A DNA stretch of 43,940 bases from Bacillus sp. J33 (GTDB lineage: Bacteria > Bacillota > Bacilli > Bacillales > Cytobacillaceae), in NCBI RefSeq assembly GCF_000518885.1, contig NZ_JAEL01000046.1:214-44153 (forward strand), read 5' to 3'. Of this stretch, positions 1 to 9,387 are shown in pieces (within the stretch, counting starts at the first letter, position 1; each line of letters begins with the position of its first letter). The position numbers and the translations under genes were made by a program. The notes under the pieces were generated by a model. The model saw only the letters and a list, made by a program, of their open reading frames with translations, was not told the origin of the DNA and did no database searches.

Positions 1-61
1 GGGATATCTCTCCTAATTTTGAATAAGTTACTCGAAATTGAGGACAAAATGATCTCAAAAT

Positions 62-106
62 AAAAAACTGACTCAAAAGAGTCGTCGTTCAACGACCTTT
101 TGAGTC
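62..106 (-). terminator. Rho-independent terminator of the MutS2-like gene
   Basis: GACTCAAAAG at 70-79 pairs perfectly with CTTTTGAGTC at 97-106, with a further GTCGT/AACGAC pairing inside. On the minus strand the stem is followed by a T run (complement of 62-67). It lies about 35 bases past the stop codon of the gene ending at 142. Confidence 0.85.
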
Positions 107-141
107 AACCTCTTTTAAAATCAAGAAAAATATTGCAAATT

Positions 142-2073
142 TTACTCCTCGCCTTCAATGCTGAGTCCTTCAACGTGCTTCTTGTTCATAAGCTTATTCT
201 TTTTTCTGTTCTCTTTCGACTCAAAAATAATGTCAAAATCATACTCGTCCGGGTACAATTCCTCAGCCGGTATATAAAGTTTTAGTCTTTTATGATTAAT
301 GATCATTTTTTTCCCTTTTATTTGTACTGAAAAGTTCCCTCTCTCATCAGGTCCTTTGTAAATGATGCCAATTTCATTCTGAGGACTTATCAGTACGTTA
401 TCTCCTTGTTTGAAAGATTGAATGGCCTCTTCGCTCTTCTTTTCTTCCTTTACTCTTCTGATGTGGCGGTTAACGGTTATTTGTCTTTCTAATTCAATTT
501 TTGAATTGTGTTCGTTACGGTAAGATTGATACGTTCTTTCTTCCTTATAAGTGATTTGATGAGCTCTTTCTATGATCTTGGGATGCATCCCAAGTTTTAG
601 TGCTATAGCAAATGCCTGGCTCTCTCCACCCTTCCCTATCATAAGTTTATAAGTAGGCTTTAAGGTATCCAGATTAAATTCCATTGCCCCATTTATGAAT
701 CCTTCATGCGCTTCGGCAAATCCTTTAATTTCACTATAATGTGTAGTAGCCATTATTGTTGGCCCTTTTTTGTACATTTGCTCCATTATGGCTGTTGCAA
801 GGCCCATTCCCTCAGCAGGATCTGTTCCCGAGCCTAGTTCATCCAGCAGCACAAGTGTCCGGTCATTCGTTTCTTGCAAAATCTCAATGATATTCCTGAT
901 CCTTGAACTAAAGGTGCTTAAGTTTTGTTCTATGCTTTGGCCATCCCCTATATCTAAGAGCACCTGCTTGAATATGGCAATGGAGGAACCTTCCTGAACA
1001 GGGAGCAGCATCCCTGATTGCGCCATCAGCGTCAGCAGCCCGACTGTTTTTATGGTTACAGTTTTCCCGCCGGTGTTGGGTCCAGTGATAACAAGCGCGT
1101 GCTGACCGTTTCTGCCCAGCTCTAATGTCAGCGGCACAGCATCCTTTCCCAGTAAAGGGTGTTTAGCGCAAATAAGCTTAATATAATGGGATTCATTTAA
1201 ATGAGGATTTTTTCCATCAATGGATCTTGCATACTTTGCTTTCGCAAACAGCACATCATAATGGATCATGGTCTCAACGGCCATTCTAATCTCTTTTTCC
1301 TTTTCCTCCACAAGGCCGGTTAAGAAAAGCAGAACTTGCTGGACCTCAGCCTCTTCTTCAGCCATCAGCCAATTCAATTGTTCTTGATAGACAGAAATTT
1401 CCTCCGGTTCAATAAAAATGGTGGAGCCAGATGCCGATGTATCCAAAACAGAGCCTTTAATTTTATTTTTATATTCTTTCTTTACTGGAATCACATATCT
1501 GCCGCTGCGCTGGCTTATGACCATCTCCTGCAGATAACTTTTATTCTTGTTTGATTTTATAAGCTGATGGACCTTTTCCTTCAGTCTTTCTTCCTGAATC
1601 GAACGTTGCTTTCTTACTTTTAAAAGTTCCTTGCTTGCGTAGTCATCCACTCTTCCGTTTCTTATGCACCTGATAATTTCTTCTGCTAAAGCAGGCAATT
1701 CTTCAATTGAATAGATATAAGAAGCTACTCTTGGTGCCAGAAATTCTTTATCTTTCATAAACCTGCGTATTTTTCGGCAGCAATCCAAAAAATCGTAAAC
1801 CTTCATCAGCTGTTCAGGACTTAAAGCAATTCCCTTGTTAAAATTCTTCAGTACTGATTCAATTCCATCAAGGCCATGAACTGGAATACTTGCACTCTTC
1901 TCAAGTATGTTAACCGCTTCTTCAGTTTCATCCAGCCAGGATTTAATTTGTTTGAGATTTACAGATGGCATCATCTCAAGCAGTTTCTTTTTCCCCTCTT
2001 TAGATAAAGCAAACTGTGAAGCCCTCTCTTTAATGTTGTCATAATCCAATTGGGTAAAAGTATTTTTGTTCAA
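142..2073 (-). CDS. MutS2-family DNA-binding ATPase lacking the Smr nuclease domain
   Basis: This 643-residue protein has the MutS2 layout: an N-terminal core and clamp-like helical region, then an ABC-type ATPase with Walker A GPNTGGKT and Walker B LVLLDELGSGTDPAEG. MutS2 proteins bind branched DNA or stalled, collided ribosomes and act in recombination control or ribosome rescue. Bacillus MutS2 is about 785 residues and ends in an Smr endonuclease domain with an LDLRG motif. Here the protein ends after a small beta-rich segment (about residues 555-605) and a basic-acidic tail, with no Smr motif, so it is probably a shortened paralogue and not the housekeeping MutS2. The start is TTG at 2073, eight bases after an AAGGAGG site (2082-2088). 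It looks monocistronic. The MutS2 assignment is firm; the biological role is not known from sequence. Confidence 0.88.
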   Translation of the reverse strand: MNKNTFTQLDYDNIKERASQFALSKEGKKKLLEMMPSVNLKQIKSWLDETEEAVNILEKSASIPVHGLDGIESVLKNFNKGIALSPEQLMKVYDFLDCCRKIRRFMKDKEFLAPRVASYIYSIEELPALAEEIIRCIRNGRVDDYASKELLKVRKQRSIQEERLKEKVHQLIKSNKNKSYLQEMVISQRSGRYVIPVKKEYKNKIKGSVLDTSASGSTIFIEPEEISVYQEQLNWLMAEEEAEVQQVLLFLTGLVEEKEKEIRMAVETMIHYDVLFAKAKYARSIDGKNPHLNESHYIKLICAKHPLLGKDAVPLTLELGRNGQHALVITGPNTGGKTVTIKTVGLLTLMAQSGMLLPVQEGSSIAIFKQVLLDIGDGQSIEQNLSTFSSRIRNIIEILQETNDRTLVLLDELGSGTDPAEGMGLATAIMEQMYKKGPTIMATTHYSEIKGFAEAHEGFINGAMEFNLDTLKPTYKLMIGKGGESQAFAIALKLGMHPKIIERAHQITYKEERTYQSYRNEHNSKIELERQITVNRHIRRVKEEKKSEEAIQSFKQGDNVLISPQNEIGIIYKGPDERGNFSVQIKGKKMIINHKRLKLYIPAEELYPDEYDFDIIFESKENRKKNKLMNKKHVEGLSIEGEE

Positions 2074-2081
2074 TGTTTCTT

Positions 2082-2088
2082 CCTCCTT
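2082..2088 (-). promoter_or_regulatory. Ribosome binding site fixing the TTG start of the MutS2-like gene
   Basis: A perfect AAGGAGG on the minus strand lies eight bases before TTG at 2073. No in-frame ATG is as well placed, so the non-canonical TTG is the likely start. Confidence 0.8.
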
Positions 2089-2136
2089 AATTTGTTAAGG
2101 GATTTTCCTGAAATGTTGTTTTAATTATAAATTTTT

Positions 2137-2343
2137 CGATGCGGGAGTTAATTGTCCTCCGCTACAATCAATTCAGTTGGTTAATCTTAGTAAGCTCCGA
2201 ACAGCAGCAAGCTTTATGAAAACAGCGATTAGCTATTAACTCTGTTAAACTTGCCTTTAGATATCCACTCGTGTAAGCTCGCTTTCAGCGGCGGTCCGGG
2301 GGCTTCTCCCCATGGTGTCTCGCATATCCTCCTCCCTCAACAT
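2137..2343 (-). repeat. Degenerate copies of the GC-rich Bacillaceae dispersed repeat
   Basis: Positions 2141-2225 (gcgggagt..., CCGCTACAATCAATTCAG...) align by eye with 38565-38650. Positions 2245-2343 (GTAAGCTCGCTTTCAGCGG... GGTGTCTCGCATA) resemble the first half of the copy at 38461-38610. The two blocks are in swapped order, as if two fragments lie side by side. An open frame across 2251-2448 is a by-product of the repeat. No gene was found at 2100-2384. Confidence 0.55.
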
Positions 2344-2384
2344 AGTGACATTGGCAATGGCGGCTTTAGAAATTCTATTTCCAT

Positions 2385-2420
2385 AAAAAAAGACCGCAAT
2401 GAACAATGTTCATCACGGTC
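2385..2420 (-). terminator. Strong intrinsic terminator closing the putative small RNA
   Basis: On the minus strand GACCGTGATGAAC pairs with GTTCATTGCGGTC around a three-base loop and is followed by seven Ts (complement of 2385-2391). No recognised coding gene ends here on the minus strand, so it appears to serve the transcript starting near 2695. Confidence 0.8.
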
Positions 2421-2632
2421 TGTAAGACAGAGTAGTCCCTGTCAATAAAGCAAATATATCTAGACAAAATAAAAAGCCATGTAAGAGAACACAGCTGCAT
2501 GCCAAAAATATATTGCCTGTTTATGCAGTGATATTGTTCTTAACTTTCATTCTCAAGGCATGCTTAAATAAGCTTAAAGCAGAGCTTTAATTTTGCATGA
2601 TTGCCTTTGAATGACCGTATAAAATTAACGGA

Positions 2633-2656
2633 TTAGTTAAGAACGACACCTAACAT
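2633..2656 (-). other. Seven-codon mini-ORF inside the candidate small RNA
   Basis: ATG at 2656 follows AAAGGAG (2665-2671) with an eight-base spacer and encodes MLGVVLN before a TAA. The last codons overlap the 5' strand of the P1 helix, so translation could compete with folding. It may be a leader peptide or coincidence. Confidence 0.25.
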
Positions 2657-2701
2657 AAAACATACTCCTTTGCCAAATGGCCCCAATTTCTTTTCCATAT
2701 T

Positions 2702-2730
2702 ATCATATTCATTTCATTAATATTTGTCAA
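2702..2730 (-). promoter_or_regulatory. Near-consensus SigA promoter of the candidate small RNA
   Basis: Read on the minus strand, TTGACA (2725-2730) and TATGAT (2702-2707) are separated by exactly 17 bases. Predicted transcription start is near 2695. It is one of the best promoter matches in the window and diverges from the dhaS promoter. Confidence 0.7.
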
Positions 2731-2800
2731 ACTATTTTTGATTCTTGGGAGATATGCAGAAAAACGTCGAATATTATCAGAAAATTATTTTAATTCAGAG

Positions 2801-2829
2801 TTGATTTTACAGTTTTATTAGTGTTAACA
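2801..2829 (+). promoter_or_regulatory. Probable dhaS promoter
   Basis: TTGATT (2801-2806) and TTAACA (2824-2829) are 17 bases apart, about 85 bases before the dhaS start. The match to SigA consensus is moderate. Confidence 0.4.
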
Positions 2830-2834
2830 TACCA

Positions 2835-2849
2835 ATGTAAGCGTAACCA
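2835..2849 (+). promoter_or_regulatory. cre-like box (CcpA operator) at dhaS
   Basis: ATGTAAGCGTAACCA fits the degenerate cre consensus WTGNAANCGNWNNCW at every position. It lies just downstream of the predicted -10 element, where CcpA binding would block transcription. Confidence 0.5.
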
Positions 2850-2913
2850 CAGGTGTTCTTCTAAAAGTTTGGCATCGAGAATTACATAGAATACTATTTT
2901 AAGGAGGAATTAT

Positions 2914-4398
2914 ATGAGTCAACTAACTGTAGGTTTAAAAGAAAAGGTAGAAAAATTCTTAAATGGAAAGAAAAAGCTATATATCAATGGAGAATTTGTT
3001 GAAAGCAAAACACAGAAGACTTTTGATACTTATAATCCAGCAACAGGTGAAGTGCTGGCAACTGTATATGAAGCAGGTGCAGAAGATATAGATTTGGCTG
3101 TGAAGGCTGCACGAAAAGCCTTTGACGAAGGTAAATGGTCTAAAATGGGCGCTTCTAAGCGCAGCCGGCTAATGTATAAGCTTGCTGATTTAATGGAACA
3201 GAATAGTGAAGAATTGGCACAGCTTGAGACTTTGGATAACGGGAAGCCAATCCGTGAAACCACAAACGCAGATATTCCTCTTGCTATTGAGCATATGCGC
3301 TATTATGCAGGCTGGTCAACGAAGATTGTAGGACAAACGATCCCAGTAAATGGACCGTTCTTCAATTACACTCGCCATGAAGCTGTTGGGGTAGTAGGAC
3401 AGATTATCCCTTGGAACTTCCCTCTTCTTATGGCAATGTGGAAGCTTGGTGCTGCTCTTGCAACAGGATGTACTGTAGTCCTTAAGCCTGCAGAACAGAC
3501 ACCTTTATCTGCCTTATATCTGGCGGAATTAATGGAAGAAGCAGGATTCCCTCCAGGTGTGGTAAACATCGTTCCTGGGTTTGGCGAAACAGCTGGCCAG
3601 CCGCTTGTTGACCATCCATTAGTAGACAAGATTGCTTTCACTGGTTCTACCGAAGTAGGGAAACTGATCATGTCCAATGCTTCAAAGACTCTTAAGCGCG
3701 TAACGCTTGAGCTTGGCGGCAAGTCGCCAAACATCATCCTGCCTGATGCAGATCTATCAAAAGCAATCCCAGGAGCCCTTAATGGGGTTATGTTCAACCA
3801 GGGCCAGGTTTGCTGTGCAGGTTCCCGCGTATTTATCCAGAAAAAGCAGTTTGATAATGTTGTAGCTGATATGGCTTCCCATGCAAAGAAAATTAAGCAA
3901 GGCGCCGGTATTCATGCTGACACGGAAATTGGCCCGCTCGTCTCTGCTGAACAGCAAAATCGAGTTCTTGGCTATATTGAAAAAGGCCTAAGCGAAGGTG
4001 CACAGCTTGTTGCAGGCGGTGAAAAGCCTCAGGAACAAGGCTACTTCGTCTCCCCTACTATTTTCGCAGATGTGCGCGATGAAATGACAATTGCCAAGGA
4101 AGAAATCTTTGGCCCTGTAATTTCTGCAATGCCATATGAAGATCTGGATGAATTAATTAATCGTGCAAATAACAGTGAATATGGATTAGCAGCTGGGGTT
4201 TGGACTCGCGACGTTGCAAACGCCCACTATATTGCCAACAAGCTTCGTGCAGGTACAGTTTGGGTAAACTGCTACAATGCGTTTGATGCAGCATCTCCAT
4301 TCGGCGGATATAAGCAGTCCGGCATCGGACGTGAAATGGGATCTTACGCTCTTGATAATTATACAGAAGTAAAGAGTGTTTGGATTTCAATGAAGTAA
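2914..4398 (+). CDS. dhaS: NAD-dependent aldehyde dehydrogenase DhaS
   Basis: This 494-residue cytosolic enzyme oxidises aldehydes to carboxylic acids with NAD(P)+. It matches B. subtilis DhaS (about 495 residues) over its whole length as I remember it. Visible motifs are the cofactor-binding [12 protein letters not shown] near residue 168, the general-base glutamate in LELGGKSPN (E266), and the nucleophile in [12 protein letters not shown] (C300). The ATG follows a consensus AAGGAGG by a few bases. The gene stands alone between its own promoter and terminator. A cre-like box over the start of transcription suggests carbon catabolite repression. Physiological substrate is unknown; short-chain aldehydes are typical for the family. 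Confidence 0.95.
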   Translation: MSQLTVGLKEKVEKFLNGKKKLYINGEFVESKTQKTFDTYNPATGEVLATVYEAGAEDIDLAVKAARKAFDEGKWSKMGASKRSRLMYKLADLMEQNSEELAQLETLDNGKPIRETTNADIPLAIEHMRYYAGWSTKIVGQTIPVNGPFFNYTRHEAVGVVGQIIPWNFPLLMAMWKLGAALATGCTVVLKPAEQTPLSALYLAELMEEAGFPPGVVNIVPGFGETAGQPLVDHPLVDKIAFTGSTEVGKLIMSNASKTLKRVTLELGGKSPNIILPDADLSKAIPGALNGVMFNQGQVCCAGSRVFIQKKQFDNVVADMASHAKKIKQGAGIHADTEIGPLVSAEQQNRVLGYIEKGLSEGAQLVAGGEKPQEQGYFVSPTIFADVRDEMTIAKEEIFGPVISAMPYEDLDELINRANNSEYGLAAGVWTRDVANAHYIANKLRAGTVWVNCYNAFDAASPFGGYKQSGIGREMGSYALDNYTEVKSVWISMK

Positions 4399-4431
4399 TT
4401 GATAAATAAAGTAATTGATATTAGTAAACGG

Positions 4432-4460
4432 AAAAGGAGCCTGAATAGGTTCCTTTTTTT
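4432..4460 (+). terminator. Terminator of dhaS
   Basis: AAAGGAGCC and GGTTCCTTT form a short stem around TGAATA, followed by a T run, about 35 bases past the dhaS stop. Confidence 0.7.
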
Positions 4461-4561
4461 TGTCCTCCCTTTTCGTGTTGATTCCACATTTAAATTTGTT
4501 CACACATTATCCATAGGATTTTCAATGGATATTAATTATCTTTATATTGGGAGGGAAAATA

Positions 4562-5161
4562 ATGAAAAAGATTTATTTTATAAGTTCGCTCATTGTATTT
4601 ATAGGCATTGCAGCAGGCATAACTTTTTTTATAATACGTGATGCGACCGCAAAGATACCTGAAAATATCACACTTGTAACCGCAAATGATGAGGTATATG
4701 ATTTTGATGAATCCGAAGAGAAACTTAAGTTAGTTGAATTTATTTATACACATTGCCCTGATATCTGCCCTGCAACTACACAAAGGATGAACATGCTTAA
4801 AAATGACCTTAAAAAGGAAGGCGTTTACGGAGATAAGATACAATTTATAACGGTAACCATAGATCCTTACAGAGATACAGCAGAGGTACTCAGAAAATAT
4901 ATGAATACCTTTGATATTGAAAATGATGGAAACTGGATTTTGCTTACGGCAGATTCCAATAACTTAAAGCAGGATCAATTGGAAATTCAGGAACTAGCCA
5001 ATACGTTTCAATTCCAATACAGGGATCCCGGTGATGGCTTTTATGTTCATAGTACCTTTGTTTATCTATTAGATGAGAATAATAAATTTATTAAGAAATT
5101 CCCGATGGGAGAAGATTTTAATAAAAATGAAGTTTTTAAAAAGGTCATGAAGGAAATTTAA
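4562..5161 (+). CDS. SCO1/SenC-family copper chaperone / thiol-disulfide protein
   Basis: A 199-residue membrane-anchored thioredoxin-fold protein. Sco proteins deliver copper to, or keep reduced, the CuA site of cytochrome c oxidase. The CxxxC motif is present in THCPDICP (C65, C69) and the distal histidine in FYVHSTF (H163), so all three metal ligands are there. Residues 4-26 form a hydrophobic anchor without a lipobox cysteine, unlike the B. subtilis Sco lipoprotein (YpmQ), so this may be a paralogue. I chose ATG 4562, placed six bases after GGGAGG, over a TTG 15 bases upstream that would overlap the binding site. It is monocistronic with a terminator directly after it. No cytochrome oxidase genes are in the window. 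Confidence 0.88.
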   Translation: MKKIYFISSLIVFIGIAAGITFFIIRDATAKIPENITLVTANDEVYDFDESEEKLKLVEFIYTHCPDICPATTQRMNMLKNDLKKEGVYGDKIQFITVTIDPYRDTAEVLRKYMNTFDIENDGNWILLTADSNNLKQDQLEIQELANTFQFQYRDPGDGFYVHSTFVYLLDENNKFIKKFPMGEDFNKNEVFKKVMKEI

Positions 5162-5176
5162 TTTTATACAAATTAA

Positions 5177-5209
5177 AAAACGGCGGATGCAATATCCGCC
5201 ATTTTTTTA
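5177..5209. terminator. Bidirectional terminator between the Sco gene and the small ORF
   Basis: GGCGGAT and ATCCGCC pair around GCAAT (5182-5200), with an A run before and a T run after. It can stop the Sco transcript and the opposing small gene that ends at 5212. Confidence 0.8.
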
Positions 5210-5211
5210 AC

Positions 5212-5346
5212 CTAATTCGTAGAAGAAGATAGATTTTTGTTTTGGTTAATGAGTATTAAAGTTTTTGATCTTGGCTTGGAAAAGCTTACTTTAATACCGG
5301 ATTGCTTCAATCGGTTCACTAAATCAACGAGCTGCTTTTTAGCCAT
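5212..5346 (-). CDS. Small basic hypothetical protein (44 aa)
   Basis: ATG at 5346 is preceded by AAGGAG with good spacing, and the frame runs 44 codons to a TAG beside a bidirectional terminator. The product begins MAKKQLVDLVNRLKQSGIKV, basic with a predicted N-terminal helix, and ends in an Asn/Ser-rich tail. I do not recognise the family. The RBS and terminator support it as a real small gene; the function is unknown. Confidence 0.5.
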   Translation of the reverse strand: MAKKQLVDLVNRLKQSGIKVSFSKPRSKTLILINQNKNLSSSTN

Positions 5347-5470
5347 TTAAAAAACTCCTTTTTTCCTGCCTGTATGTTTAATATTGTACATGAAAATTAT
5401 GAAAAAACTATGAACAAAAAGGAACATTTTTTTAATTATTTTTCGACTTCGGCCTCATCCTTCTATGGGC

Positions 5471-5684
5471 TTAAACAAAGAATTCCAAAGCTTGTTCAAA
5501 TTCATTCCAAATTGCTGCTTTATTCATTTTGAGAATGGCTTCTACTCCAGATTGTTCAAGTGCTGTCCATGGCAATAAAAGAACAATATGTTTTCCGCTG
5601 TCTTCAGCAAATTCCGAAAATACGGGTCCGTGGCGTGTAATTGTCACTCCATAATCGATGGTTATTCTTCTTTTTTATTTTTAT
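5471..5684 (-). pseudogene. Remnant of a small gene: lost start codon plus +1 frameshift
   Basis: A good AAGGAGG (5690-5696) is followed five bases later by ATA where ATG would be expected. That frame (IKIKKKNN...) reads into nonsense. One extra base in the A-rich stretch near 5660-5668 shifts to a frame reading ITIDYGVTITRHGPVFSEFA and on to LLLPWTALEQ...EFEQALEFFV before a TAA at 5471. From the ATA to the stop is 214 bases, one more than a multiple of three, which fits a single-base insertion in a gene of about 70 codons. I do not recognise the parent family. Alternatively, a rare ATA start in the second frame could be used. Confidence 0.42.
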
Positions 5685-5736
5685 TGGTTCCTCCTTAATT
5701 ACTTCTGCCTTTTCCCGCTTTACATTAAACAGAAAC

Positions 5737-6033
5737 TCATTTTTGTATTATGACATATGCAAAGCTCTTTCCTAAATCTAACCTGCTTTTGCCTATTATG
5801 TAAGGGACTTGTTCCGGATATGAGGGGAATAGATTGTATGTTTTTTCTACCGGAAAAAGCTGAAGAAGATAATAACGGAATGCCTGGCTATTCCAATGGC
5901 CGCTGAGATCATATGCCATGTATTTACCTATGGTCAGAGAATCAGCAAGTGACCACTCCTCAGGCTCAGTATGGCTATTAAAATTGCAGCAGGTCCAAGC
6001 TGCATATCTTTTTAATTTTGATTTTGATCTAAA
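5737..6033 (-). pseudogene. Start-less open frame, probable gene fragment
   Basis: The frame is open for 98 codons from just after an in-frame TAG at 6034 to the stop at 5737. It looks protein-like (YAAWTCCNFNSHTEPEEW... DLSGHWNSQAFRYYLLQLFP... RLDLGKSFAYVIIQK). There is no ATG, GTG or TTG before codon 39 (ATG at 5919), and no ribosome binding site at that ATG. The internal ATG sits in the middle of what reads as a continuous domain. I read this as the 3' part of a decayed gene. Family not recognised. It lies 40 bases from another remnant, so this whole interval may be a dying locus. Confidence 0.4.
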
Positions 6034-6070
6034 CTAGACTAAACTTCGGATACAGAAAACCTTACTAATA

Positions 6071-6454
6071 TTAAATTTTTACTTGGAACACGCCTGACAG
6101 TTTCTGCTCACCAGCTTCATTTTTAACTAACACTTCTCCAGTCAATCTTTTCTCATCTTCTTCAAACGTTTCACCTGTTACTCTTCCTTCAATTGTCAGT
6201 TTCTCGCCTGGACGTGTCATTCTGCTAAAGCGGACTTTGAACATTCTCAGGTCTTTTCTTGGAAACCATTTAGTCAATGCTTCTCCTGCCATTCCCATTA
6301 CCAGCATTCCATGGGCAATCACTCCCCCCAAGCCTGCTTTCTCTCCGATTGGAACAACCGTATGGATTGGATTAAAGTCTCCTGATGCACCTGCATATCT
6401 GACTAGCTGTGTATGGGTAATTTCAGGTTTATGGAGTGGTGTCAAATGTGTCAT
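6071..6454 (-). CDS. MaoC-like hot-dog hydratase/dehydratase (HadB-type subunit)
   Basis: A 127-residue single hot-dog protein of the MaoC family. The hydratase signature is seen as YAGASGDFNPIHTVVPIGEKAG with downstream GGVIAHGMLVMGMAG, giving the Asp-His catalytic pair. Such proteins hydrate 2-enoyl-CoA or dehydrate 3-hydroxyacyl thioesters, often as half of a HadAB-type heterodimer. The start ATG overlaps the stop of the upstream gene in an ATGA, so the two are translationally coupled and probably form one complex. The family is clear; the substrate (fatty acid, PHA or other acyl-CoA) cannot be told. Confidence 0.85.
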   Translation of the reverse strand: MTHLTPLHKPEITHTQLVRYAGASGDFNPIHTVVPIGEKAGLGGVIAHGMLVMGMAGEALTKWFPRKDLRMFKVRFSRMTRPGEKLTIEGRVTGETFEEDEKRLTGEVLVKNEAGEQKLSGVFQVKI

Positions 6455-6900
6455 TTTGGTGACCCTCCTCTTTCAATAATGGTTGACTCAGAGTAGAGAA
6501 CCTTTACTCCATCGACATTTTTGTAGGTGATTCCTACAGTAAAAAAACGTAAATTCCTTTTTTCAAATGCTGAAATTAATCTTGGATAGGCATTGATGGT
6601 ATCTCCCGCATATAGCTCTCCCATGTAGTGATATTCCTGCCCTCCATGAAGAACCTTTAAGGGGTCTAAGCCGAATAGGTCAATCAGTGTCTCAAAATCC
6701 AAACCACCCCACATTTCTATTGCTGTTGGAAATGTGGGCGGAACCGGTATGTCCCGATATCCCTGACTTCTTGCTGTTTCCACACAATAATAAATAGGAT
6801 TTCTATCTCCTATTGCCATTGCAAATTCCTTGATTTTGCCCCTTTCAATTGTAAACGTGAAGGGTTCAATTCTTACATCCTCTTTTAATAGAGATTCCAT
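6451..6900 (-). CDS. MaoC N-terminal-like dehydratase (HadA/FAS1-like subunit)
   Basis: A 149-residue protein resembling the N-terminal MaoC-type dehydratase half (FAS1-like dehydratase domain), with FTIERGKIKEFAMAIGDRNP near its start, PVPPTFPTAIEMWGG and a LHGGQEYHYMGELYAGD segment. These domains pair with a catalytic MaoC subunit, which here is the next gene, overlapping by four bases. I start it at ATG 6900 (MESLL...), ten bases after GGAAGT; a longer frame to 6933 exists but lacks a better site. The two genes form a short operon. Likely role: acyl-thioester hydration or dehydration in fatty acid or related metabolism (inference). Confidence 0.8.
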   Translation of the reverse strand: MESLLKEDVRIEPFTFTIERGKIKEFAMAIGDRNPIYYCVETARSQGYRDIPVPPTFPTAIEMWGGLDFETLIDLFGLDPLKVLHGGQEYHYMGELYAGDTINAYPRLISAFEKRNLRFFTVGITYKNVDGVKVLYSESTIIERGGSPK

Positions 6901-7060
6901 AATATATACCACTTCCTTCCTTTCTGCTGTCAAATTTCACTCTTTTATATATATTCCATTTTTTCATTCTACATCCTTTTAATAATCGAATCTTTCTATT
7001 TTTAGTGGCAGAAGCCAAAAAATGAATTAAGAAGAGTTAGCGAATATGTGATGGAAGTGT

Positions 7061-8721
<1,661 letters not shown>

Positions 8722-8722
8722 T

Positions 8723-8757
8723 GAAAAAAGCAGGAGGTTCAGCCTTCCTGCTTTTTT
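8723..8757. terminator. Bidirectional terminator after ykpA
   Basis: AAAAAGCAGGA and TCCTGCTTTTT pair around a GGTTCAGCC-containing loop, with A and T runs on either side. It can serve ykpA and the opposing small gene ending at 8761. Confidence 0.8.
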
Positions 8758-8760
8758 GCA

Positions 8761-8898
8761 TTATACATCCTGTTTCTTATTTTTATGACGTGCAGAGGAA
8801 GCCGTTCTGCTCCCTGTTTCCATGTTTGTAGTCCCTTGACCTTTTACATTTGGAGAGCTTAAACCCGCCTTCGAAGGATCCTTTTTGCGTTTGCTCAT
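8761..8898 (-). CDS. Small basic YuzL-like protein (45 aa)
   Basis: A 45-residue hydrophilic, Lys/Ser/Gly-rich protein starting MSKRKKDPSKAGLSSPNVKG. The ATG at 8898 has a strong GGAGGTG site, and the stop is against the ykpA terminator. The KKDPSKAGLSSPxVxGQGTT pattern reminds me of the YuzL-like family, short proteins conserved in Bacillaceae without a firm function. It also has the composition of minor small acid-soluble spore proteins. A frame running on to 9114 is only an upstream extension without a start site. Confidence 0.6.
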   Translation of the reverse strand: MSKRKKDPSKAGLSSPNVKGQGTTNMETGSRTASSARHKNKKQDV

Positions 8899-8999
8899 TT
8901 TCAACACCTCCTTCTTTACTTTTTGTAACTGGCATGTTTTTATCCGTGGAATAAAAATGGATAAAAATAGCCAATCTATCAACGGAGGAGGTGTTATGA

Positions 9000-9245
9000 A
9001 TGACGAAAAGAGTAGCGGTTGAACAATCCTTAACAAATGTATCTGATGCGCTGCGCCAAAGAGGATATGAGGTTGTTGAGATGAAATCGGCACATGATGC
9101 GGAAAATTGCTCATGCTGTGTTGTAACCGGTTTTGACTCCAATGTAATGGGCATGCAGGATACTTCTACAAAAGCACCTGTGATTGAAGCAAACGGCTTA
9201 TCGGCAGATGAAGTTTGCCGACAGGTAGAACAAAGAGTGCAATAA
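9000..9245 (+). CDS. ykuS: UPF0180 family protein YkuS
   Basis: An 81-residue protein matching B. subtilis YkuS (UPF0180) end to end: VEQSLTNVSDALRQRGYEVV, then CSCCVVTGFDSNVMGMQDTS and a C-terminal ANGLSADEVCRQVEQRV helix. The conserved Cys cluster (CxCC) is present; function is not known. The start is ATG at 9000, six bases after GGAGGAGGTG; another ATG four bases upstream is out of frame. It diverges from the YuzL-like gene and has its own terminator. Confidence 0.88.
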   Translation: MTKRVAVEQSLTNVSDALRQRGYEVVEMKSAHDAENCSCCVVTGFDSNVMGMQDTSTKAPVIEANGLSADEVCRQVEQRVQ

Positions 9246-9252
9246 ATGTGTC

Positions 9253-9286
9253 AAAGACTAAAGAGATAATCTTTAGTCTTTTTTTT
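9253..9286 (+). terminator. Terminator of ykuS
   Basis: AAGACTAAAG pairs perfectly with CTTTAGTCTT around AGATAAT and is followed by a T run. Confidence 0.85.
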
Positions 9287-9387
9287 GTTCTCGCTTGCAA
9301 TAGTCGTTTTTTCTGCACATTTCTGCATTCAACTCGGCTGGCTTGGTTTCTAAATAGCTCTTTTTGTAACAGACAGGCATAAGACAG

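Larger units (their letters stand above)
2385..2695 (-). ncRNA. Candidate structured small RNA of about 310 nt (unrecognised family)
   Basis: A near-consensus promoter (2702-2730) and a strong terminator (2385-2420) bracket this stretch, which has no convincing ORF. It contains nested pairings. P1 is AGTTAAGAAC (2635-2644) with GTTCTTAACT (2536-2545), 10 perfect base pairs. Inside it, GAATGA (2609-2614) pairs with TCATTC (2547-2552), GCCTT (2603-2607) with AAGGC (2555-2559), and GCAT (2595-2598) with ATGC (2560-2563). The arm ends in TTAAAGC-AGA-GCTTTAA (2574-2590). A short CCGT/ACGG hairpin (2615-2631) would make a three-way junction. Downstream, CTGCAT (2495-2500) pairs with ATGCAG (2523-2528). 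A seven-codon frame (2633-2656) with an AAAGGAG site overlaps the 5' strand of P1. I do not recognise the RNA family. It could be a trans-acting sRNA, a cis leader that lost its gene, or a peptide-coding RNA. Confidence 0.55.

Noticed and set aside
2251..2448. 65-codon plus-strand frame
   Set aside because: It is made of degenerate repeat sequence and runs into the minus-strand terminator.
3366..3797. 143-codon open frame antisense to dhaS
   Set aside because: It lies wholly inside a highly conserved gene, has no ribosome binding site, and its composition is that of a reverse-frame shadow.
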